Positions 29,590 to 39,500 of a stretch of DNA of 64,000 bases are shown here, one piece after another (positions within the stretch are counted from its first letter, which is position 1; every line of letters starts with the position of its first letter). The stretch comes from Corynebacterium lizhenjunii. GTDB lineage: Bacteria > Actinomycetota > Actinomycetes > Mycobacteriales > Mycobacteriaceae. A program made the translations under genes and the position numbers. The DNA lies in contig NZ_CP064954.1 in assembly GCF_011038655.2 (NCBI RefSeq), forward strand, positions 248,001 through 312,000. Reading direction: 5' to 3'. The notes under the pieces were generated by a model, which worked only from the letters and a program-made list of their open reading frames with translations, had not been told where the DNA came from and ran no database searches.

Positions 29590-30048
29590 TTACGCCATGA
29601 CTTCTAACCATTCGTCCTTGTGCGCTAGGTAGTTGCGCACGGCAGCTTGTGCCCCCGCAAGATCGTGGTTGGCGCCCCAACCGCATTGGCGTTCATTGGC
29701 GGCGGGCACTTCAGTGGCGTTGAGGATGTCATTGAGCGCGCTTTCGAGGGCGCTGAGCAGCTCGTCTTGTTCCATGTTGTTGGTAATCGCGTAAAACCCG
29801 GTTTGGCAGCCCATTGGGGCAAACCCGATGAGCTTATCGGTGTAATCACGCATGAAGTTCGCCATCATGTGCTCGATGGAGTGCACGGTGGCCATCTCCA
29901 GGTGCGCCTTATTAGGTTGGCAGAACCTCAGGTCATACTTGATTATTTCCACCCCGCCGCCCAGCTCTTTGCGCCCGGCAACGCGTACATATGGCGCCTT
30001 GACTAGCCGGTGGTCGAGGTCAAAAGATTCCACATTGCTCTTGGTCAT
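29590..30048 (-). CDS. luxS: S-ribosylhomocysteine lyase
   Basis: 152 residues from the ATG at 30048 (MTKSNVESFDLDH), the normal LuxS length. The iron-binding HSIEH motif, the catalytic Cys in MGCQTGFY, and a third metal ligand His in the CGWGANHDLAGA region are present. It cleaves S-ribosylhomocysteine to homocysteine and DPD, the AI-2 precursor, in the activated methyl cycle. It stands alone, with murB converging on it from the left and the leader of the second HNH gene upstream. Confidence 0.93.
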   Translation of the reverse strand: MTKSNVESFDLDHRLVKAPYVRVAGRKELGGGVEIIKYDLRFCQPNKAHLEMATVHSIEHMMANFMRDYTDKLIGFAPMGCQTGFYAITNNMEQDELLSALESALNDILNATEVPAANERQCGWGANHDLAGAQAAVRNYLAHKDEWLEVMA

Positions 30049-30487
30049 GGCCACCAGTTTATCCCGCCTGCCTAGCTTGCCGATGCCCCTCTCCCTCACC
30101 CGCCACCACCTACCGCCGGTCCAGACTGAACCAGTGGCTCCCATCTTTCTCGCGTGCCGTAGTCCGCCCGTGCGCCACGCTTGTCTTTCATGACTCGACA
30201 CGCAGCCCCTCCCCGCGTGCGCCGCTGTCTGCCCGTGTACGGGGCAGCTCGGTTTGTGGCCCCTTTTCCCGCGTGTGCGCCGCTGTCTTATGGCCGGGCC
30301 GGGCTGCGTCAGCACCCCCGCTTTGCTCGTGCGGGGCTAGATTATGTCACGTTTGTGGCATTCTCCCTGTGGAATTCTTCGACAATTGTCTAATAGAGTG
30401 CACATTTTCGCAGAGTTATCCACAGATTTCGGGTTTTCCCAAAATTCCCCTTGCGCAGGGTTGCACAATCGCCTTAGCGTCAAAACC
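30049..30487. other. Gap between luxS and HNH copy 2 (439 bases)
   Basis: No gene. It contains a dispersed-motif copy (30074-30089), sequence related to the 54-base array (about 30150-30300), and from 30206 a leader almost identical to that of HNH copy 1, including TTATCCACA at 30416. Confidence 0.75.
30416..30424 (+). promoter_or_regulatory. Perfect DnaA-box sequence upstream of HNH copy 2
   Basis: TTATCCACA, at the same distance from the gene as in copy 1 and in the same context GAG-TTATCCACA-GATTTCGGG. Conservation may simply reflect recent duplication. Confidence 0.5.
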
Positions 30488-31552
30488 ATGAACGAGATCA
30501 ACATCGCCGCCCTGCTAGGCAGCGTCATCGACGCACTGCCACAGCTAGAGCATGCCACCACCACAGACCTGGTGGGCTTAGGTGTTGCACCAGATACCGC
30601 AGAGTTCCTGGTGCGCCTCTACCGCCTGTACTACGGGCCCGGCCAGCCCTCCCGGCGGCAAAGGAGCGCTATTAAAGGCGCCCGCCGCCACGGCCACGGG
30701 CTTATCGCCATGCAAGAAATAGAACGCGAAGTCACCAAAACCAAAACCACCCAACAATGGAGAATGCGCCAACAACTGTGCGCCACACCCGCAGGCCAAT
30801 TCACCACTGTGGCACGCAAACTACGCCGAGAATGGAACCCAAAGGATGACACCCCGGTAGAAAAAGTCACCATGCGCCGCTACGCCAACGGCACAGCCAC
30901 CATGTCGATTACCGCCCGCGATGTGGACCTTACCGATGTCTACGATGCCATCGACCAATCCGCCCCGGCAGAAAGCTTCCTTAACCTAGTACGCGGTGAA
31001 GGTGGAGCCGGGCGATTGAACTACATCCCCATGATCACCCTGCAGCTGGATACCTTCGCCAAACTGCTCGCCGTTAACGAATGCGACCACACCGGTGCAG
31101 ACTCTGCCGGCGCCGATTCGGACATTATTGTTCGGGCTAATAATGGGGCGCGGATGACTGGGGCGGAGTTAGCCCAGCGCATTTTGTTCAAGCATGGGTT
31201 TGTCGCAATCCTAAGCCGGGTGCACGGTCCGGTGGATGTTTACCGTATGGAGCGCTTTGCTACCGACAAGCAGCGCCTACTCCTTGCTGCGGAGAGCCCT
31301 GAGTGTGCGTGGTTGGACTGTCACGTGCCGTTTGATAAGTGCCAAGTCCACCACATCACGTCGTGGGCTGATGGTGGGGAAACCAACATCAGGAACCTGA
31401 CAGTGTTATGCCCGCACCATAATGGTGCCAACGAGGACCACCCGCCAGGAGGAGTGCCCGTCCGGCGGGGCCGGATGACAAGGCTTGGTGGGCAGGTGGC
31501 TTGGCAGTCACCTGGTGGTGGTGTCCCAGTGCCGACTAGCCCCACCAACTAA
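30488..31552 (+). CDS. DUF222 / HNH endonuclease-like protein, copy 2
   Basis: 354 residues from the ATG at 30488. It is nearly identical to copy 1 at 9598, including the HNH core VHHITSWADGG, LTVLCPHHN and EDH, but lacks the low-complexity insert (only CDHTGADSAGADSD there). Differences are mostly synonymous or single substitutions, so both copies look functional. Copies are in direct orientation about 20.9 kb apart and share leader and trailing sequence. The family is the corynebacterial relative of mycobacterial 13E12-repeat proteins; its role is not known. Confidence 0.85.
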   Translation: MNEINIAALLGSVIDALPQLEHATTTDLVGLGVAPDTAEFLVRLYRLYYGPGQPSRRQRSAIKGARRHGHGLIAMQEIEREVTKTKTTQQWRMRQQLCATPAGQFTTVARKLRREWNPKDDTPVEKVTMRRYANGTATMSITARDVDLTDVYDAIDQSAPAESFLNLVRGEGGAGRLNYIPMITLQLDTFAKLLAVNECDHTGADSAGADSDIIVRANNGARMTGAELAQRILFKHGFVAILSRVHGPVDVYRMERFATDKQRLLLAAESPECAWLDCHVPFDKCQVHHITSWADGGETNIRNLTVLCPHHNGANEDHPPGGVPVRRGRMTRLGGQVAWQSPGGGVPVPTSPTN

Positions 31553-31691
31553 ACCCCCGCGCCCACAGCGCAGGCAGCACGCCAAGCGCGACGCGGCAAG
31601 CAGCGCAGTGCACAAGTCCGGCGCAGCGCAGCGCAACCAGCAGCGCGGCAAGCAGCGCAGCGCTCAAGTCCGGCGCCGCGCAAGACCCCAG

Positions 31692-31724
31692 CCCCACGGC
31701 GGCCAAAACAGGCAGCCGGAGGGG
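31692..31724 (+). terminator. Hairpin downstream of HNH copy 2 (first)
   Basis: Imperfect stem CCCCACGGCGGCC / GGCAGCCGGAGGGG, the same element as at 10834 after HNH copy 1. Confidence 0.45.
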
Positions 31725-31849
31725 CTAGACGTGCGGGCTCAGCGCAATAGTCGGTGTAGCGCTCCAAGCCAGCGGCGCAACCCAGCGCAACGAGTAGCGC
31801 GGGCAGGCAACGCGGGGCGCAATAGGCGGCGACAGCGCAGCACCCACAG

Positions 31850-31883
31850 TCCCACGGCAGTCGAAAACAGGCAGCCGGAGGGG
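31850..31883 (+). terminator. Hairpin downstream of HNH copy 2 (second)
   Basis: A further copy of the hairpin, about 158 bases after the first. On the opposite strand it lies some 55 bases after the Fic stop and could also end that transcript. Confidence 0.4.
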
Positions 31884-31936
31884 TTAGGGGTGAGCGGAAT
31901 GGGTTTAAGCGCGCAGTGTGGGCAGGGCGGCTAGCC

Positions 31937-33160
31937 TCACTCGCGGTGCTTCGGCACGTTCTGGCGGCTAGGTGGGGAGAGGCGCGTGTCGAATTGCGTG
32001 GAGGCTAGTTGGCGCTCGGCATCGTCGACAAGGCGGAAGACATCATCGGCGAAATAACCTTGAAGGCCTCCCGGACCGATGCTCCTCTTTCGCAGGACCC
32101 CGGACTCAGTCAGTGACTCCAACGCAGCGCGAGCAGCAGCAGTGGATGAAGTGCCCAGGAGGGACTGGACGCTCGCCACCGTGACCAAGGGAGTGGAGGG
32201 AAGACTATCAAGTACCCGGGATTCGGTGGAATCGGAGCGTAGAGCTCGCGACAGTCCCTGCTGCTTGCGGTAATCATTGACCCGATCGGTCCAATCAGCC
32301 TCCAATGCGGCGACATCTTGGGCGATTTGGGCGGCCTTCTCCGCTGCGATTTCAGCGGCATCGACAAAGAAGGCTATCCAGTCGAGCACCTCTCCGTTTC
32401 GGAAGGCGGTAAGGCCATCAACGTAACGGTCACTCAGAGTTCCCAGAACCATACTGATGGGCAGGACTGCAGCCTGGGTCAGGCCGCGGCGTTGGAGCAC
32501 AGTGTGGATCATCGCTCGGCCTACACGGCCATTTCCGTCCGGGAAGGGATGAATGGTCTCGAACTGCGCATGGACGAGTGCAGCCTGCACCAAGGCGGAG
32601 TGGTCTGCACCGTTGAGGTAGGTGAGGAGGTCTTCGAGAAGACCTTCAACCTCCTCTGGAGGTGGTGGTACGAATGCAGCCGTCAATGGGTGGTAGTTCG
32701 AACCACCAATCCAGTTCTGGGTGTGGCGAATTCCTTTAAGCTGAGTCTCCGCGACAAGGCTGGATTGCATGGTGATGAAATCTTCGAGCTCGAGTACATC
32801 CTTATCAGCGAGCTGAGGGTTAAGGTCGCTAAGGATACTGACATTGCGCGCCACGGCTGCCGCAGCGGCCGAGAAACCGGCAATGTGCTGTGAAGAACTG
32901 CCAGCGAGGACTGCCATGGCTACTTTGTCCGAATTAGGCGCGTAGCCCTCAATGCGGGAGGACGCTACAGCCTCGGAACGTAAAAGTAGCCGGAAAACGG
33001 CTTCCAGCGACAAAGGGTTATTGTAAGCCGACAGTCGGTGAATAGTGCGCTCGACGAGGACGATCCGCTGCGAGAGCTCAGCAGGAAGTCTAACAGCCAA
33101 TGACGCGAGAGTATCGGGAACGAAGGCATGGTAGGTCCCGCCTTGAGAGTCCGGAGCCAT
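31937..33160 (-). CDS. Fic-family AMP-transferase with N-terminal inhibitory helix
   Basis: 407 residues from the ATG at 33160. The Fic core is intact: HPFPDGNGRVGR near residue 205. Upstream, SSRIEG near residue 68 matches the inhibitory helix motif [ST]xxxE[GN], placing it in class II (inhibitor in the same chain). The C-terminal part has a winged-helix-like region (TVASVQSLLGTSSTAAARAALESLTESGVLRKR), as in many Fic/DUF4172-type regulators. Fic enzymes transfer AMP or another nucleotide part to protein targets, which are unknown here. No Shine-Dalgarno is visible. The gene is less GC-rich than its neighbours and lies in a repeat-rich stretch, which suggests acquisition. Confidence 0.85.
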   Translation of the reverse strand: MAPDSQGGTYHAFVPDTLASLAVRLPAELSQRIVLVERTIHRLSAYNNPLSLEAVFRLLLRSEAVASSRIEGYAPNSDKVAMAVLAGSSSQHIAGFSAAAAAVARNVSILSDLNPQLADKDVLELEDFITMQSSLVAETQLKGIRHTQNWIGGSNYHPLTAAFVPPPPEEVEGLLEDLLTYLNGADHSALVQAALVHAQFETIHPFPDGNGRVGRAMIHTVLQRRGLTQAAVLPISMVLGTLSDRYVDGLTAFRNGEVLDWIAFFVDAAEIAAEKAAQIAQDVAALEADWTDRVNDYRKQQGLSRALRSDSTESRVLDSLPSTPLVTVASVQSLLGTSSTAAARAALESLTESGVLRKRSIGPGGLQGYFADDVFRLVDDAERQLASTQFDTRLSPPSRQNVPKHRE

Positions 33161-33215
33161 CAATCGGGATCCAGTGCAACTTAACGTGCCGGGCCATTAT
33201 CAACTCCTTGATACT

Positions 33216-33249
33216 CTGCCTGCGTGGATGCACTGCCTGCGTGGATACA
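33216..33249. repeat. 17-base tandem repeat
   Basis: CTGCCTGCGTGGATGCA and CTGCCTGCGTGGATACA are adjacent, followed by a decayed partial unit CTGTCTGCTTGG. Confidence 0.8.
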
Positions 33250-33270
33250 CTGTCTGCTTGGGGTGCCACC

Positions 33271-33352
33271 TTAAGAGTTATCTAGGTGGATTACGTGAGC
33301 AGTTTACTAGGTTAAGAGTTATCTAGGTGGATTACGTGAGTAGTCTGCTGGG
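33271..33352. repeat. 41-base tandem repeat upstream of fic
   Basis: Two adjacent units, 33271-33311 and 33312-33352, both beginning TTAAGAGTTATCTAGGTGGA and continuing TTACGTGAG. They differ at a few positions near the end. They lie 110-190 bases upstream of the Fic start and could be operators. Confidence 0.85.
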
Positions 33353-33391
33353 TTAGGGCTTAACCTGTTCCCGTGCTCAGTGCACCGCCCC

Positions 33392-33468
33392 GTGCGCATG
33401 GCAAAGGCATTGCGGCCAGTACACGCTGGCTAATCAGGCTCATCCCGCCCGGTGCGCATGGCAAAGGC
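33392..33468. repeat. Direct repeat of a 17-base word, 60 bases apart
   Basis: GTGCGCATGGCAAAGGC occurs at 33392-33408 and 33452-33468, each preceded by a CCGCCC-like stretch. The second copy runs into the terminator stem. Confidence 0.75.
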
Positions 33469-33501
33469 CCGCGCCCCATAAAAGAAGGGGACACGGGCCT
33501 T
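33464..33501 (-). terminator. Terminator of the fatty acid synthase gene
   Basis: AAGGCCCGCGCCCC pairs with GGGGACACGGGCCTT (one bulge, G-T pairs) around a 9-base loop; on the minus strand it is followed by TTTGCC. It lies about 100 bases after the synthase stop. Confidence 0.75.
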
Positions 33502-33599
33502 GCCTTACTGGGCACTCACCGGTGGCTTACGCACGGCTGGCAGCTGGGCGCACCCAAGCGACGCAGTACGGCAGCTGGTGGCTGGGCGGCATCGGAAAG

Positions 33600-36500
33600 C
33601 TAGGCGCTGGGGTAGGTGCCCTCGGGGGTGAGGCGGACGGAGGCATCGAGAAGCATGGCAATCTCGGCGGCCTTGTCAGCGGCGACGGTGCCGTAGCCGG
33701 GGATCTCCACCGGGGCAGAGCCGGCGGGCAGACGACGGCCCTCAATGACCTCAAACAGCGGGGCACGCCCCAGCATGCCGGCCTCGAAGCGGTCGTGGCC
33801 GGCGGCCAAGCGGGCCTCGGCGCGAGCACGCCAGGTGGCGGCAGCCTCGGCGCCGCGCTGCTGCTCGACAGCGGCCTCGAAGACGCCAGGGTGCGCGTAC
33901 ACCAGCAGCGCGCCCACGTGCCCGAAGCCCAGGGAGGTCAGTGCGGCCGCCAGGACCGGGCGGTCGGCAGCGCCGACGTCCAACGGGGAACGCAGCCACA
34001 CTAGGTTCTTGGCCTTGGCCTCGATCAGCGGGTCCACGCAGTCCAGGGACGCGTTGGCCGGAATCTGCCCGGTGCGGAAGACGTCCAGGATTCCACCGGT
34101 CTGGAACAGTGCAGCGCCCGCCTTGGAGTGGCCGGTAAGCGTCTTCTGGGAGATGACGAACAGCGGCTGGTCCGCGTCGCGCCCAATCGCCGGCCACAAC
34201 AGGGAGTGCAGCTCGGACTCGTTGGGGTCGTTGGCGTTGGTGGACGTGTCATGCTTGGACAGCACGGTGACGTCGTTGGGGCTGAGCCCCAGTCCGCGCA
34301 GGGAGCGCGCCAGACGGGAGTTCTCGCGGCCACGGCCAGCGCCGAGCGCACCCAGGCCGGGGGCCGGGATGGAGGTGTGGGCGCCGTCGCCGTAGGAAGC
34401 GGCGTGGGCGACCACGCCCAACACGGGCAGGCCCAGTTCGGCGGCAAGCGAGCCGCGCACCAGCAGCACGGTGCCGCCGCCTTCGCCTTCGAGGAATCCG
34501 CCGCGGCGGCGGTCGTTGGCGCGGGAGATAAACCGTGGGTCGATGCCTTGGGCGGTCATCGCGGCGGTCTCCGCGGTGGCGTTCATGTCACCGAAGCCGG
34601 TCAGGGACTCAACTTGCACGTCGTCGATGCCGCCGGCAACCACTACGTCGGCCTTACCCAGGGCGATTTTGTCCACGCCTTCTTCAATAGACACGGCGGC
34701 GGTGGCGCAGGCACCGATGGGGTGAATCATGGAGCCGTAGCCGCCGACTAGCGATTGCATGGTGTGTGCGGCGATGACGTTGGGCAGCGCCTCTTGCAGG
34801 ATGTCGGAGGGGCGCTCCTGACCCAGGAAGCGCGACACGAAGACCTTGTGCAGGGATTCCATGCCGCCGATACCGGTGCCTTGGGTGGTGGCCACTTGCC
34901 CCGGGTGGATGCTTTGCAGCAGCTCTGCGGGGCTAAAGCCGGCGTTGATGAAGGCGTCCACGGCGGTGACCAGGTTCCATACGGCCATGCGGTCGAGGGC
35001 GTCGAGCATGTGCTCGGGGATCCCCCATTTGGCAGCGTCGAAGTCGTCGGGCATTTGGGCGGCGACGGTGCGCGTGAGGGTGGCCTTGCGTGGAACGTGT
35101 ACGGTGGCGCCGCGGCGGCGGGTGACCAGCCATTCGCCGTCGACTTCGGTGGCGGTGGTGAACTCGGGGTCGGCGTCGATGATGTCGTGTGCCTCCTCAG
35201 CGGAGGCGACAGCGAAGGTGACGTCGCGGTCAAGGAACACCGGGGTCAAGTCGATGGATCCTTGGTCTACCAGGTGGTACTTGTCGGTGAGGGTGCGCAC
35301 GCCGGAGCGGGCAACGACCTCGTCGCGGAAGCGGGCGTAGATGTCTTCCTCGGCAATTTCTTCGCTGGTATCACCCACGAACCAGGCGGGGTGGGGGTCT
35401 TCGCGCCATTGCACCAGGCCCATCATCCACGCGAGTTCGAGCACGCCGGCGGCGGTTAGTTCCACGGAGCCGTCGCGTTGGATGCCGTATTCGGCTTCGA
35501 AGCGGGTGCGCCCGGAGCCCCAAGAGCTGACTTCGCCGATGCCAGCGATGACCACCATGTCTTCGAGGTCCGTGGCTACCGTGCCGATGCCCCCGTCCAG
35601 GCCAGGTTGTACCGGCCGTGCGGGGCTGGGCAGGGCAGCAATGGTGCTTGCCGATGCCCCCGTGGGTGCGCTTGCAGTCCCGGTTGCGGTGGTTGCGTCG
35701 GATGCGGTTGCGGAGTCGGCCGCGGTGGATGCGTCGGTAGCGGCGGCATCGGCGGCGGCATCGGCAGCGAGGGCAGTTAGGGAGACGCCCTCAAGACCAC
35801 CGGTGAGGTCGGCACTGAGCGGAGCCTCGGCGGCCTGGGCGCGGGCATCCGGGCTGGCCAGGGCGAGCAGCTCGGAGGAGATTTCCTCCGGGGTCCACAC
35901 GTGGATGCCATTCTTTTCGGCGGTGGGCACCAGGGCGTCGTTGCCGCCCATGAGGTGGGTGCCGGAGACCCAGCCGATAATCGCCTGGGCCAAGGTGATG
36001 CCCGCGGGCCAGCCGGCTTCGACGTGCCACTTGGCCACGATGGCATCGAGGGCGGCCTTGACCTCACCGTATGCGCCGTCGCCGCCGAAGGTGCCGCGGT
36101 TGGGCGAGCCCGGCAGCACCACGTGGCAGCGGGTGTCCACGCCGGCCTGGGCCAGACGCGAGAGCCCGGCGATGGTGCGCTCAACCGACCACAGCAGCAG
36201 ACGAGTTTGGGACTCGGCCTGGCCGCCGGCTTCCGCCAGCGAGCCGGAGACCGACGGTGCGGCAAAGGGGAAGGCCAGGGTGGGGATAAGGGCCGGCTTG
36301 AGGATCTTGACCTCGTTGCCCACGGATTGGCGCTGTTCGGAGCCGATCCACTCGACCAGGGCATCGACGTCGCGGTAGCTCGATAGGTTGGCCGGGACCA
36401 GCCACAGGGCCGCGCCGGGTGCAGCGTGGGTGGCGTAGAGCTGGCGGGCGAATTCCTTGCGTGCCTGGGTCACGGAGGACGCGGTCATGATGACGGTGGC

Positions 36501-39500
36501 GCCACCGGCGAGCAGTTTTTCGACCAGGGCGGTGGCAATCGAACCAGGGGCCGCGCCGGTGACCAGGGCGATGTCCTGGCTGTATTCGGCAGCCGGGGCA
36601 TCGGTGGCGGCCTGAGCGATCTCACGCAGGGTCTCGCGCACGGGCGCAGAGACGGTGTCCTGGGCTGCCCACCAGGTTGCTTGCTTGGCGATAGTTTGTC
36701 CCGTGCCTTGGAAACGCGCTACCGGCAGGTCTGCGTGGCCCAGGGCTACGCGGGCGAGGTCTTCGCGGGCACTGGCCCAGCGGTCATCGAAGAGTACCGC
36801 GCGGGCGGCGTCGAAGGCCGGGGTGACCGAGGCCAGCCACTGGGAGCCGAGTTCGGCTTCGATGGCGTCGATGGCGGTGGTATCGGGAAGCTCAGCGGCT
36901 TCCTCGGGTTCGGTGATGCCCAGCTGGGTCAGCAGGTGGCGGGCCGTGGAAGCCAGCACGCCATCGGGGCCGGTGACGGTGTCCGCGAAGGCATCGAGTG
37001 CGGCGGAATCCACCACGGCACCACCGGAGCTGGACCCGCCGGAGTTGAGCGAGACGGAGACGTTGTGGGCCTGGGCGACGGCTTGGACGGCGGCATCGAT
37101 CAGCTCGTGGGCCTGGGCGGCGCTGCTGACCGCAGTCGGCAGGGTGGCTAGCGTTCCACCGCGCACGGAATCCTCATCGCGGGTGCCCAGCAGTAGTTCG
37201 GCTTCGACGTGGGCCACCCAGCTAGCGGGCAGGGACCAGGTGCCGGTCACCCGGTCAGCCACGGCGGCCGGCTTGAGGCCAGCGGCGCCGAAGAGGCTGC
37301 GCAGGCGGGCGGCGACGGCATCGCCAAGCACGGAGCCAAAAGCGCTGTAGCCGGGGGCAGCGGTGGTGACTTTTTCGCGCAGGGAGGTCACGTCGGCATC
37401 GGCGGCGCCGTCGATGGCGGGCACGCCAAGCTCCGCGGACATGTCCATGAGCAGCTGGTTGCGGCGCGAGGAGATGCCGTTGGTCAGCTCCTCGATGGTG
37501 TCCGAGGCCAGAATCTGCTCGCGGCGGATCTTGTTCTGGAAGGCGAAGAGCACGTCGATGGCGTCCGCGGCGCCAAAGGCCAACTCCGGGGCATCCGCGC
37601 CAGATCCGCCGCCAGCAGCTGGTGCAGACGCACCAGCTGGAGCAGCGGAGGCAGCAGGAGCGGCGGTATCGGCAGGGTCGGCAGCTGGTGCAGGTGCACC
37701 AGCTGTAGTCGCGGAGTCAGCCGGGGTGGCGGCATCGGCAGCTGGTGCAGGCGCACCAGCTGTAGCCGCGGAGGAGTCAGAGGAGTCGGTGGTGGGAGCG
37801 GCAGGGGCGGGGCGGGAGTCAGCCAACATGACCTGATCCTGGTCGCGCTCCACATTGAACACAGCAATGCGCCCAGCCGGAACGCCGGCAACATCGAGGG
37901 AACGCGTAGCCAAGTTAGTCAGGGTCGGCGAGGACGCCAAGCCGACTTCGATAATCTGCTCCACGCGCTCGAAGAGCAGCTCCTGGGTCTCAATCCAGCG
38001 CACCGGGGAAGCGAACTGCCAGGACAGCAGCTCGATAAGCAGCGTGCGTGCTAGCTCCTGCTCGCTGAGCGTTTCTGCGCGCAGACCATCCAAGCGGCCC
38101 GACGGAGCCAGCGGCGCAACTGCGTCGACGAACTCCTGCGTCAGCTCGAAGGGACGTGCCACTAGGTTGGGGATATAGCGGCCTACCAGGGCATCCAGGT
38201 CGAGCTCGCGCGGCAGCAGCTGGTCCAGTTTTTCAGCAAAAGCCGGCACGCCATCGCGCAGCACCCGCGAGTGGAAAGGCACGTCAATGCCCGGCACCAG
38301 CACCGCGGCGCGCGGGTGGGCGGCGGTAGCGCGGGCCACCAGCTCGGCCAGGCCGCGCTTGGTACCCGCAACGGAGTACTGCTGGCCGCGGATGTTGTAG
38401 TTGACAATCTCCAGAAACTCGCCGGTGTCTGCGCCCACGCGGGCGACATAAGCGTCCACGTCAGCGGCGTCAGCACCCACCAAGTTCGGGCGCAGTGCGG
38501 CCATGGCGTACTCGGAGTTGCCCTCGGCATCGCGCGGGACCAGCGAGCCCATCGCAGAACCGCGCGAGTAGACGATGTCAATAACGCCCTCGAGGTCAAA
38601 GATGTTGGCCAAAGACGCCAAGGCGGTGTATTCGCCCAGGGAGTGGCCGGCGTAATAGGAGGCACTCGCCGGGGCCAAAGCATCGGCGGCCCGCAGGCGC
38701 TCAGTCTGGGCGTAGGCCACCACCGCCAGGGCCACCTGGGTAAACTGCGTCAGGTGCAGCACGCCCTGCGGGTGACGGAAAGTGGTGCCGCGCACGTTGA
38801 GCACTGTGGGGTTTTCATCAATAATCTGGGTGATGCTAAAGCCCAAGTTCTCCCGGGTGTGCCGGTCAGCGCGGCGCCAGACCTCGCGGGCAGCCGGGCA
38901 GGCAGCGCGATCGCCAGCGCCCATTCCCACAGCCTGAATGCCCTGGCCGGGGTAGACATAGGCGGTGCGCGGAGCCGCCAGCAAGGCCTGGCCACGCGAG
39001 ACCACCTCGCCATCAATCCGGCAGGTGACTTCCAGAGCGGCGTGGATGCCCTTGCGGCCCACGCGCTCGACGGTGATTTCCACCGTGTCTTCGAGCTGCA
39101 CCATCCCATACATGGAGTAGGTCCAGCCCACCACCGTGCCGTGCTTGGCAGCCAGGTGCTGGGCAGTGGCAGACAGCCACATGCCGTGGACCAGCGGGGC
39201 GCGCAGATTCACCAGCTGCGCCGCGTTATAGGAGGTGTGGATGGGGTTGTAGTCACCAGAAACCAGCGCAAAGGCCGTCATATCCGCCGGGGCGGTCACG
39301 GTGCCGCGGTCCACAAAGGACCGCGGGGTGGCCTCAATCAGCTCCGCTGACTTACCGCCGCCATATTGCGGCGCCGGCACCGGCGCGGCGTTGCCGTGGG
39401 CCCGGCCGCGGATGGCAAAGCGCTGCGTTTGGGTGGCAACCACCTCACCGGTGGCGGCATCGGCAAGCTCCAAGTCCACAGTGACCACCCGGCCGGAGAC

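Larger units (their letters stand above)
31553..31936. other. Repetitive gap after HNH copy 2 (384 bases)
   Basis: No gene. The first ~60 bases match the sequence after HNH copy 1. The rest is built from GCGCAGC/GCAAGCAGCGCAG words and two copies of the CCCCACGG..GCC-loop-GGCAGCCGGAGGGG hairpin (31692-31724 and 31850-31883). Confidence 0.7.
33161..33599. other. Gap between fic and the fatty acid synthase gene (439 bases)
   Basis: No gene. It holds three different short repeat families (33216, 33271 and 33392, listed separately) and the probable terminator of the fatty acid synthase gene (33464-33501). Confidence 0.7.
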
